A stretch of DNA of 64,000 bases from Capitulum mitella (lineage: Eukaryota; Arthropoda; Thecostraca; Pollicipedomorpha; Pollicipedidae), in NCBI GenBank assembly GCA_030062745.1, contig CP099842.1, forward strand, positions 7,509,838 to 7,573,837. Reading direction: 5' to 3'. Every line of letters starts with the position of its first letter. Position 1 is the stretch's first letter. The notes under the pieces are model-generated. The model did no database searches. It saw only the letters and a list, made by a program, of their open reading frames with translations, and was not told the origin of the DNA. This document shows, in pieces, positions 1 through 11,700 of the stretch. Position numbers and translations under genes: made by a program.

Positions 1-1320
1 TGAGAGTCGGCGAGCGGTGGGTTCCAGTCTTGGCGTCAGTACTCGAGACTCCGGCCACTTGTCCCTCTTTCATTCTTCCAAAGTATGATGGACACGGGTA
101 TGAGACTATAGAGACACCATGGTTCTGATTATGAAAATAAATGGCTCTGTTGTTAGGAACGGCTCCCAACGCAGACACCATGACCAATCTCTCTTACGTG
201 ACGAGTTTCAACAGACGTTTGAAAAGCGTCCGTCACGGCTGTGCATGCCAGCTGAAATTGGCTCGAGGAAGACAGAACCTTCGACTGTCTTCATCTTCAT
301 TACTTTCGGTTGCTTTACGTCGTTCAAATGATTGACATTGATCAGCACAAATGAAACTTTTTTGGTAGCCACATTCAGCTAATGCCTCATCGATGTCACT
401 AGGACTCTAACCTTTTTGTGTTAATTTTTTCCCCTGTCTACCTATTAGTAGGTAGGCAGGAGTGCCATTCTATGCCGGGCGACCCGCAGTTACGCTAAAT
501 ACCACGGGCTCTGCGCAACGTCAAGAACAACTTGGGTCACCCCCCCCCCCCCATTCTCTTTTTTAAATTTAATCTCGCCACCGATGATAGTTTGTGATGG
601 ACCTCGCGAACCAGGTAAGGAGATAGAAGGCTAGTGACGTCGCCCGGATGGCGAGGAATACCATGCTCGGGTGTGAACAAAAAAGGAATGATGCAAAATA
701 ACGCGAGTTTTAAACAAAACGTGAAATGAAATGAACTGGAGGGGCGTACAAAGCACAGCTTTGACGTTGTATTTAGGCTTCATTGCGATATGGAAAAGCT
801 TTAATAAGATAACTTAACTTAACTGGTTTGATCAGCCGCGTCCTATACTGTTTTTACTGCTAAACTCTGTATTTATCCAAGACATTTTTTTCGGAACATT
901 TGTTTGAGGGTTGTTTTATTTCTTGAGACACGTGAAATTCTAAGAAGCATTTGGCGAATCCTCTCAGTCCATATTTTAGGAATCACTATTGGTAGAAAGA
1001 AGAGCCTATCATCTGTGGGAGAGGGTAATATGAAAGTGGGTTTGTTCTCTGGTGGTGGCTAGTCCGACATGCAATCGGAAGATTGACAGCATGAGAGGAG
1101 ACAGTGTCTGGTTTAAGAATCGCAACAATATTACCATGTTTTGTTCCTTCACAATATCATAAGCAGAAACTGTTTTATAAAAAAGTCCTTTGGTGGACAT
1201 AAATAAGATGAATAATATGTAACACGCTTTTTCGTAATTTTACTACTTTTTCAGTTCTGGTAATGTAACTGCAAAATGTAACTAATTTTGGAGAGTAATG
1301 TGCCGTGGTCCTTTACCGAG
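1..1320. other. 5' flank with no gene seen
   Basis: I see no convincing coding exon here on either strand; the short open frames lack recognisable domains and paired splice sites. A 12-base C run lies near 541-552. The composition is mixed and unremarkable. Confidence 0.5.
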
Positions 1321-1325
1321 ATGCC

Positions 1326-1885
1326 TCTGCCTTACAAGTTCATTTTGATTGGCAGGGCACCCAAACTCCATCTCAGGGATGCCTTCTTGGTACCACAGTA
1401 GAGCTTTTTGGACAACAGGCCATCCGTCCTCCATCACATAGGTGCCTGTTTGGTGTCAAGGGGTATCTTTTGAACGAGAGGATGCCTATACATCATCACA
1501 GAGGCGCATGTTTGGTGTCACATGGACCTTTGGAATGATAGCGCAACCATCCCTTGTAGCAGGGGTGGCTCCTCAGTGCCGCAGGATAGCATTTTGATCG
1601 ACAGGCTGAGCATAAACCACCACATGGGCGCCCTCTCGATGTCACATGAACCATTGCGACCACAAGGAGCCCAGGCTCAATCACAAGGGCACATCCTTGG
1701 TGTCACAGGACCACATTTTGACCGACAGCGGGCCTATATGCCATCGTAATGTCGTCTTCTTAGTGTCACAGGGGTGTCCTTTGAAAGTTAGGGGTACATA
1801 TTTTACAATATGCATGCCTTTTCATTGTCACCGGGGTGACCTTTCAAACAATAAGGCACCATGTCACCGGGGCGCCTATATGATT
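1326..1885. repeat. degenerate 60-63 bp minisatellite
   Basis: A motif close to TTGGTGTCACAGG recurs at about 1389, 1449, 1512, 1575, 1638, 1697 and 1760, spaced 59-63 bases apart, with weaker copies on each side. Between the motifs lie variants of a CATCACAAGGG block and a TTTTGACCGACAGG block. I estimate eight or nine degenerate copies. It is not coding in any consistent frame. Confidence 0.75.
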
Positions 1886-2995
1886 CTGGTGTGCTTTCCT
1901 GCTTTTTGAAATGATGTGCTGTAAATACGGTATCAATGTCACATTTTAGGGCTCGATGAATCGATTCCTCCACACCAAAATCTGAACTAATTCTACATCC
2001 ATGGCCGCGGGCTCCACCACAGAACTGGGCGCCGAATGACCCTGCAGTCGGTGCGTCCCTAAGCCCCAATAACCAACCAACCATCCACCACAGAACAGGA
2101 AGGGGATGCGTTCCCTCCAGCCAACTAATTGGGGGGATTATACCCTCCAATAATTACCGAATGTAGGCTCCAATATTTATGCTCTAAGCCTGTGCTGAAA
2201 TTGCTGAATATTGCAAAAAGCATGCACGTTTTTTCCTGCTGTTAAATCTGGCAGTGAAAGGTAACTTTACCAAAATTCAAAAATAATACAATCTGAGACA
2301 GGACTTTGCATGGCCACCTGCATATTAGCGCTTGTGCAACGGCTTCGGGATCAGGATGGATATATCATCATCACCTATCAGGTTAGGTCGGTCAGATAAG
2401 GTATTATTGAGTTTAAATATCCATTTAAAAGCTGCCAACAGACACAGGTTGTACGTAATCTGGCTAGCGGGTGGTGGCTTGCTCAGCTGTCGTTGGTAGC
2501 GCCACCGTCACGCGACTTTTTCATTTTGTGGGGAGAAACCGATTCATATAATAGTGGCTTTGGTGAGCTTGTTTTCCAGCAGTTCAATAATTTTTACATT
2601 AACCCTGTATGATATTGCATAGTGAATAATGAGTTGAAAATTAGCGTTTACCTCCCCCCCCGACTTCAGTTGACGCAGATTTGGGTGAGATCTAGTTGGG
2701 ACAATGTTGGAAAGGGTTTGGTGCGGACGTTCAAGATTTGGAGACAGTTCTTGACATTTTGTGATGAAATGGAATCGTGCGATGTTTTGACGTTTCCGCA
2801 AACTCTTTTGATCCGTAAGCCAAGCACGGGCCGGCCGTGTCATGGAACTGCACGGCACGGTAAAGACCCTCCACTGCCATTTGGTTCGGCGCCTGGTGTA
2901 AAATCACTCCATATTTGGTATACATACATACGTTACATACAAGGCCTCGGGAGCCCCGGGGCCAGGGGGGCCTCACCCCCCAGCTTTTTTGAAAT

Positions 2996-4331
2996 TTAAC
3001 ACGCGCACTGGAAGGGGGTCTTTTTGTGCTCCCCACCTGTTTTTCTTGAATATCTCGAGAACGGATCGGAGCTGGTTGCTGTTACTTTGTGACATTCATG
3101 GCAATTGAATAACTCGTCGAATGACGCAGACAAATCGGAAATCGGCCGGAACTTTTAGAAGTTCCAAGCATTTGAAGTCAGGCAAACATGACGAAAACGA
3201 CGGTTGTCGCTGACAGATGGGAACTTTGTGAAAGAACTAGCGTGCTACTTAAGACTATCGTTTGAACACAATCAGGCGATATTATTCGGGCATAAGTGAT
3301 GAATGTACCAAGACCACAGCCAGGGTCAATAAGGGTCAAGGTCATCAAAGGTCAAGGTCAAACAGCTTGTGACCTGATCCACATTTACTTTGGAACATGT
3401 CAGTTTGTATGAAACATGCATTCAAAGATCCTAATAAAAACACCTGTGCGCATACTGATACGTTTACATATGCCAAGGTCAGTAAAGGTCAAGGCCATTA
3501 AAGTTCAAGGTGAAATATCTTGCGACCTGGCTCAGATCCGTTCTGCGACACGTCGATTTGTCGATTTGTTTGAAATATGCATCCAAAGATCCTAATAAAA
3601 ACACGTGTGCGCACATGGATACGCATACATATATACCACAGTCATTTCAGGTCAAGGTTATCACAGGTCAAGGGAAACTTTTCTGTGACCTGGTCTAGAT
3701 TTGGTTTGCAATATGTCGATATAAAATATGCATTCAAAGACCCTACTAAAACACGTTTGGCACATTCATATCACATGTATATATACTTATATACATATAC
3801 ATGCAGACATAAATATAAACGCTGTAAGTGACCAAATGTACCGATGTTGGCTACCTTCACTGCAAATACGCCAAAAGATACGAGTTGCGCCCTTGTTCAC
3901 CCTCAAACTGCCACGTGTTGTTCGAAATCTGATCTGCAAAAGATGAAAAAATGACGCCATAGGTCAATGACATGACATGACTTCGACCGGAAATCCCCAG
4001 TCAAGATGCCAAATGGACGGAAGTTGTCGTATTTCACGTTTTAACGACCAAACAAACACTCTTTTCCCGTTTCGTTCGAAAAGTTGTACGGAATGGCTTG
4101 TACAGGCCGGGAAAGTGTCCAAAGTTGACCTCTTCCACCCCGTTTGACCTTGAAGATATCGGCCTAGGGTCATGAGTCATGAAAATTGCACGCAATGTAA
4201 ATTGTTATAGTACATATGCCATCCTGTACATAAAATTTGATGTATCTTTATCATAAAATATCATGTAGCTCTTTCCGTTGCCGAGATTGAAGGGGGGCAC
4301 TTTTAGACCCCCTCCTTCCAGTGCGCGTTAG
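2996..4331. mobile_element. TTAA-bounded inverted-repeat element (element D)
   Basis: The left end reads TTAA then CACGCGCACTGGAAGG and a run of G, followed by GTCTTTTTGTGCTCCCC. The right end is the inverse (GGGGGGCACTTTTAGACCCC, then CCTTCCAGTGCGCG) and finishes in TTAG, probably a decayed TTAA. No transposase frame is present, so it is non-autonomous. Inside are about three direct sub-repeats of roughly 165 bp starting near 3325, 3484 and 3648. Each has GGTCAAGG motifs, a GTGACCTG block and an AAAGATCCTAATAAAAACAC-like block. Two perfect TCAAGGTCA sites are at 3336-3344 and 3352-3360. TTAA target sites suggest the piggyBac superfamily, but that is inference. Confidence 0.7.
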
Positions 4332-4361
4332 TGCAAAATCCCCTTCCACTGCGCGGATTAA

Positions 4362-5737
4362 CACTGACCCTATGGGCGTTGAATGAATGAATTGACCTGA
4401 AATGCTTAACGGCGTGGAACCTTTAAAAATACAAATTTGACGACTTTCAGCCGCAATTCTGTAGTTCTCTACTTTCCTATATTGGCTTCTGGGGCAACCT
4501 TTGCTTTACCCCCAATCAAAATGACGCGGCGGGCCCTTGAGAACAGATTCAGGTAGTTCTGTGATGGCGGAGCGGGACGGTCGAGATTGTGACTATTAGT
4601 TTATTTATTGTCCGTTTGATGGCGCTACAATTTACAAAACTGTAGGGCCCGCCAAGCCGCATCATTCCTGCCAAAACAATTCGAGGTGATGCGTCAGACA
4701 TCTTGTGAGCCTGGAAAATGAGTTTGCGTAATTGCGAACATCGTGTAATGCCTGAACGCAAGCAACGAGCAAATCCAGGTTTTGATGAAAGCAGAGGCGT
4801 CGATTTCTGTATTTGATTGGGAGAGGGGAGCGATCGGGCCAGACATCTTAACCATCCTCAGATGTGGGTTTCTCAACGGATTTATCCTCCTTTATTTTGA
4901 TTAGCGGCCATTGATAACTTTTTTGATATTATTTTCCAACAAAAAATGCATTTGGCCCCATGTATGTAAAAATACATTTGCATATGCATATATATACATA
5001 CATATACATATATTTATGCAAGATAGCAGAATAGATGGATACATCGCTTTTGACTTTATTCTTTACTTTCCCCCTGTCCCTTTTTTGTTGTGACCGTTCT
5101 TTTAGTTATTATTACTCATCTCCCTTTAAAGCCGGCAGAAAATATTGGGGGCCTAACGCAAAATGGAGGGGGGGGGGGCAAATCAACGTCGGTGGGCCAG
5201 GGTCCTCTGAAAAGAATACAAATCGACATCCCGGGATGAACGGCACTATGGTAATCCTGTGTGACAATCAGACGATCCCGCGTTGGCTGCTCACGAAACA
5301 GAGAATGCCGTTGAGATCAAGCATACAAAGGCAATTACTTTAACTCAGTCCGATCAGCTTCATAGCTCTATTTTAACCACGGCATCCGGCAGACTAGTAA
5401 CTGAAAAAGTACACTAATATATCACTAACACGCATTCAAATGCGATCAGAGGCAATGACGTCAAATTTCGCTAGACTGCTCTTATTTGTCTCAAGAGCGC
5501 CGGTTTGGACCATTTATTAAATGCGTTCACAAGCATACGCGGTTGTTACACAGTTTTGGTGGGCGTACATACCGGTTGACGGGCAACCACGAGTAGCGTT
5601 GTTTTCTGGTCACGACGTTGTGTTACGTTAGTTGTCATTGCTAATTCCTAGAAAAGCCTGTCGATTCTGCTAATATACTGCGGCTGCTTAACTCACAAAA
5701 TCCGTATATTGTGCGCGCCTGAACGGAAGAGATCGAA
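4362..5737. other. CHERP upstream region
   Basis: No gene seen. It contains a TA/CA-rich stretch near 4960-5030 and a G run at about 5166-5177. The CHERP transcription start should lie in its last hundred or so bases, but I see no clear TATA box. Confidence 0.4.
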
Positions 5738-8700
5738 ATGGATCTTCCACAACCTCCAGCAGGTATGTGACGTTTATTTAGTTTTATGGGATGGCGTAGG
5801 ATACGGCGTGAAACCTTTTTTGATAGTGTTTTGCCTCTTCAAATATTCTGATTGACTGGCAAGCTGCCATTGCACAGATCAATCCATAAGCATGTGGTCT
5901 TGGGTGTTGGGCATTAAACAACATTGTCTCCTGCATATGTACAATCTTTGCTCATGAAAGTAATACAGGTGGAATGACAATTTTCTTATCAGTTGAATGA
6001 ACTATAGAGCACATTATGAAAACAGAGGATCACCCAGAACTAAACCTACTCAGCAGCAGAACTTGCTCTGTTAAAGATGAAGATTCGTGAGTGCTGATTA
6101 CAGTCAGACAGTCAGTTGTGATGGTGGTCAATGTTGGTTGATGAATTTAAGTATTTGGCTTGTTTGTGGTTTGTTGCATTTGTATTCCTTTGCTTTTTTA
6201 AGCCATATCATTGTTATGCTCAGTGATGTGGTGGTGTTCATAACTGGTGGTATTCATAGCCTGTGGTGACCATCATTGTTTGCGGACACAGGTACGGTCG
6301 TAGTGTCCATGTGTGGCAGCAGGCTTATGGGAGCATTTTTGGAATGCTTGTTGTATGGATATTGCTGCCAAAGCAAGATGGATGTTCCATATTGTACTTT
6401 CTCATTGTATTGTAACTGGCTGAGATAGCATTTTTGCATAAACAAGATGGGTATTCTGCATTGCAGTCATACTTCTCACAGTACCATAGTCTTAATGCGT
6501 TAGGTATGTTTCTGGACAATGGCTGTAACTCATACACAGTGCATACATAAGATACAATTGAGCAACATTGTAAATATTGCTTGCTCCCTGCACTGAATCA
6601 ATACATTCTACAACAAAACTTTAACAGGTACAGATACTTAAAGGCTTATCATAAGCCTGTGTGCCCTTGTTTGGTTTATTCGTTTTAGAATGTCTTACAT
6701 TAGTCTTGTTGCTATCTTGACTACAATCCCATGTGGTACTTTCTGGTTGTCCAGTACTTATCCAGTCTTGATTTAAAGAATGAGATTGTTGAAAGAATGT
6801 TGTCACTGAGACAATGTGACCAGAGAGATTGCTCTAGATAGTGATGTATTACTGAGAAATGTGACTGTTCTGGCTGCTTGTTTATCTGTGGTTTCTTAAG
6901 TTTTAGGCCAGCATCCTGCAGTACCGTGGTGCTCAGGAGTAAGAGTCAGGAAGTATTAGAAATCCACCCCAAATTTTCCTCTCAGCAGCTGATAGGCTAG
7001 GGTCATATCTACTGCTCAACAGTAGGACATGCTCAGAAAGTTTAGTTTCTCCAGGCATTCTTAAATAGTGGCTGTTCATAAAACTGATGGCACCAGGTTT
7101 GCAGCCCTTCTTTGCACTTGCTCATCCATGTCTTGGTCTCCATGGGAAGCTCTGAACACAGCCTCTGTATTTTAATGCTGGGTGAATCATGACATTGTAA
7201 ACAATAGGAAGAGACCTCTTGTCAAGCCCAATTAAGGCTCTGTTTATCATGTGCAGGTTGAAAAATGACTGCCACTGCTGCTGCTGTGTGACCATGGAAT
7301 TTCAAGGATGGATTTACTAAGGCACCAAGGTCCTTTTCTTCTGTCATGTCTTGCTGACTCTGATGCAGCATGTGATTATGTGTTTTTTGTTGTTTGTTCC
7401 AAAATGCATCACCTTGGTTACAATCCTTTAGCAATGGTCTGCAATGCTTGTCATAATGTCAAATGGACTGTGTATTCCATGGAAATGCTCCATGATACTG
7501 GATGTCATTTAGGGTAGTGACAACTCCAAGAACATTTTAGACTAGATGTATCAAACACATATCATATGTAGGTGACAGGGTTCCAGTGGGGTATATGTAC
7601 TACAGTGTATGATTCATTATTGCTTTTCAACAGGCATGATTGGTTTATATTCATCTGGGTTGCTGTAGATGTAATAGGGTTGTAGGTAAGTGTAATCACT
7701 TCCATACACTTCATGGCATTGCATTGGGCATAGTTGCTTTGCTGATGGTATGGTAATTTGTTTGTAGCAGATATATTAGTTGGTTTGCTGTAGGCATAAT
7801 AATGAGTTTGTTTAGGAGTGGTGATGGGTTCACTGTAACTACATTTAAGTTAGATTGGTTGTGTTTAATGGAAGGTGAAATATGTAATGTTAAGGAGGCT
7901 TCTGCACTGTTTGCACACTTTCCTGTAAGATGTTTCCAGCAAATGTTATCCTCCAGTATGATCTTGAGGCACTTTAGCACCATATTTTGTCAGTCAGCCT
8001 ACAACAGGCCAGTAGCATGTCACACTAGCTACCAATTTCTGTGTCCTGAAGGTATGCTTAGTATGGTATGAAACAGTAAATGATAAATGAATGTTAAGTA
8101 ATGCAAAGTAAATTGTTGTGACCACAACTGCGTAGCAGTGAACATAAATTTTCCATTATTTATGCATTCTTTTCACCTTTGGTATTTGCTACCTTGTGTG
8201 GAGCTCATTAATGTGGTGCTGAATTCCACATCACATTTCATGGTATAATTTTGCTTGCATTTGCTTTTTTTGTTGTTAGGGGATGGAACACAAACACTGA
8301 CATAAGATCTCATTTTCAGATCCTGAGAGAAGAAACATCATTGACAAGCTGGCCCAATTTGTGGCTAGGAATGGTCCAGATTTTGAAGCCATGACAAAAG
8401 CTAAACAAAAGGACAACCCAAAATTTAGTTTTCTGTTTGGTGGAGAGTTCTTCAACTATTATCAATACAAGGTCACAACAGAGCAAGCAAGTAAGTTTGG
8501 TGATGAGTGTAAATGTGCATCTTGGTAGTGCATCATGTTTTTTTTCAGTGTATGTCTTAGATGCTTTGATGCCATTTTGGCTCTTTATTTTGTATATTTA
8601 TGTGCAACAACATTTATGATTGTTGTGTGTCATAACTTCAAAGCTACTCTCATACTGTTTTTGGCCATCATGCTACTTTTCATTTTTCATTCCTACTTTT

Positions 8701-11700
8701 TACATGGTATGACTAAGTTTTATTTTCAGTCTTTGAATTATAAATGAGTATGCAATGATTTGTTTTTTTTAAACATTTGCCTCCCTGATACATTATTCAG
8801 TTTTTTATTTGCATTGTTGCTTGAAAATGTTCATATCCTTGATTTTTGGAGTCATTGTTTTGCCAGCAGCATTTCTGTGACCCAGGTCTTGGCATGTACT
8901 TTTCTTAGTAAGAACAATTGTATCTCTTTGCTTACCTGTAACAAGTGTTGGTATTACTCACAAATGAATGTTTTGTGCCATTATTTTGTGAATGCTTCGT
9001 ATAATCTTGCATGGACCTGGTTAAGTATTTGGTTGCAACCATGCTCTTTTTGTTGACAGTTCGAAAACAGCGGGAAATGAGAGGCGGTGGTTCGCAGGCT
9101 TCAAATGGGGGTAAGAGAAATGCAGAGCGTCTGACAGAACCACCTTTTGCCGTGTGCAGACTACAGATGGCTTCCAAAATTGATTGGTTGGCCTAGATAT
9201 TTGTTGTTGAAAAGCTGCCTCTCTTCGCTTAAACCGTAAGTGCCGTAGTTTTATTCATCAATGCAACCAGAATTGGAAACAGTTTTTCGTTATTAAAAGT
9301 AGTGTTTGCTCATACAATTCAGAACCAGCCAAGCTCACTTCAACGAACTGCATTTCATCGGTCTGTGAAGGCATTAGCTGTGTAGCAAGTACCCCTTGCT
9401 GTGTCCTGCACACCACGGTAGTATTTGTGGTGCGCGCCGGCAGGAGGGCCGATGTCGGGCGGCGACGGCCGCTGGGGCCCGCCCGGCGGCCAGGGCTACG
9501 GTCCGCCGCCGTTCCAGCCGTTCTCGGCGGCGCCGTACCAGCCGGGCCCGCCGCCGGCCCAGTACGACCAGTACGGCGGCCAGGGCTACGGCCCGCCGCC
9601 GTCCGAGTTCGGCCAGCCGCCGCCGCCGCCGCAGCCGGCGGCGCCGCAGCCGGCGCCGGCCGGCCCGACCCCGCTGGCCGCGCCCGCCGGCCCGCCCGCC
9701 GGCGTCGAAAACATCACGCAGCAGCTGCAGCACCTCACCGACCAGATCACGCAGAGCGAGCAGAACCTCAGCGCTCAGCAGCAGGTGCGCGCTGCTGCCG
9801 GCGCGCATGTCTGGCCGGTGGTCACCGTTTTTATTGGGCCGTAGCGCTTCAGAGTTGCGTTCCTTCGCAAATCAACTGGTATGCCGCTCCAGCGTGTTCC
9901 GTGAACGCCGCCACCTCTGCCTTTCTCCACCGTTTTCGATCAGGGGCGTGAAGCTGGTGTCCGCGATTACTGTGGCCCCGTGACGCCGCGTCGCGCGTGA
10001 CGGGAGGTGCGGTCCGCTCGCCTGGCGCCGTCCGCGACCCGCGCCGCCCGGCCGCGAGTTATGCGGCCTGAGGTAACCTGATGTGACCTGACGAGGTCTC
10101 ACCACCGGGGCAGGTGCTGCTGCAGCAGCAGAGCCAGCAGTCGGACGAGGCCATCCGGCGCGCCCAGGACGAAGAGGTGATGGAGTTGGCCCGCGAGACG
10201 GCCATCTCGGCCGAGGAGTTCGACCAGGTGCTCGAGCCCATCATCAACTCGTGCACCAAGGACGGCATCTCGCACGGCAAGCAGTGGATCTTCGCCAAGG
10301 CGCAATCGGACCGGCACAGCCTGTTCCTGGCGCGCTACCTGCTCAGACGGTTAGTGGCAGGAACGGCCGGCACTCTGCCGCGGCATGTCCTTGCCCAGTG
10401 CCGGGCGCTCTGAGGAGTCCGGAAAGGATGGGAGACACAAAGTATAATTTATTTATTATTAATTAAACCTTATTATTTAAAATTTATTTATTATTAATTA
10501 AATTATATGAATTATAATATATTATATTATTTATGTCGCGTGTTTTCCTGGGAAGAGCTACTTGTAGAGATTTCAGTTTATGTGATTGACTCGACGTTTC
10601 GGCGCTGGGCCATCTTCAGACAGAACGTTCTAACGGGTCCTGGTGAAGAATGCTGTCACTGTGATTGCGAAAGGTCTGGACAATCATGATATGCGCCCCT
10701 TTATGAGATGGCCTTGGGGACCATCTAGAAAAGCCCCAGTCCCAGTAACTGTCGTCACGTCAGAGGCTCCTTTGGGAGGATTCCCAGGGCTGCATAGCAC
10801 ACTACCGCTGTTCCCACGTAAACATCAATTCCCAGCCGCACACTTGGCTTGCGGCCAGTTACTTTGCGGGGTCACGTCCTTGGTGTGGCTTTTTGCTGAT
10901 TTTGAAACAACGTTGTCATTTATGCTCGACACTATCGCTTTTGCCTTAATTGGTCATATTGCACCATGGGCGTCATTTACTCCATATTTTGAAGGTTATC
11001 TCTGCTTCGGTAAGTGACATGCTTGTGATGCCTAAACCACCCTGTAAGATTTAGAGTTCAGCCTAAATTTCTGATCTTTCAGTGCTGTTATGATGACATT
11101 TGTTTGTTTGTCTGCGTAATTTTATTTTGCTTCAGTTAGGTAGTGTACGCTATGCCCTCATTCTCGAATTCATCTTTTAAAATTTATCCGCGCAGTCGAA
11201 GCCCGCAGTGATCTAAGAAATGGTCCATTTTTTTCCGAGCTGTGATGTCGATACAGTGGATAGGGCGTAGGCCCGCGAACCATTGCGAAGTGGATGTTGT
11301 GCACTTTCCCGGGATACTTTCCCGGCGATCATGTGAACATGTATTTCAGTCAACAGGCGTAGCACAGCTGGCGTTAGCCAACCTTAAACTGGTCGTCAGA
11401 CCACGCCACTCATTTTGCTCTCAGGTCGCGTGGTATTTACATGCCTTTACGAAACGCCTGTGCCGTCGCCCTGCAAGGGCGTTAAAACCCACGGTCCCGG
11501 AACGGCTGCGGCGTGAGAAACGGCGACCTGCGCCCGCAGCAAACACGTCTGAACCTTTGGACCGGGAGTGCATGGGGCCGCGCCGGGACCTTGAGATCGC
11601 GCCGCGGTGCCGCCGTCTTTGGTACTCGTTCACTGTCGTCGTGGTGTTGGCGCGGCCGGCCGGCGGGGAGCTAGTCGTAGTGGCCGTAGCCGCGGCCGTC

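Noticed and set aside
9427-9951. Alternative frames over CHERP exon 4
   Set aside because: Arg/Ala-rich shadows; the Gly/Pro/Gln-rich frame is the one in phase with the SURP and CID exons.
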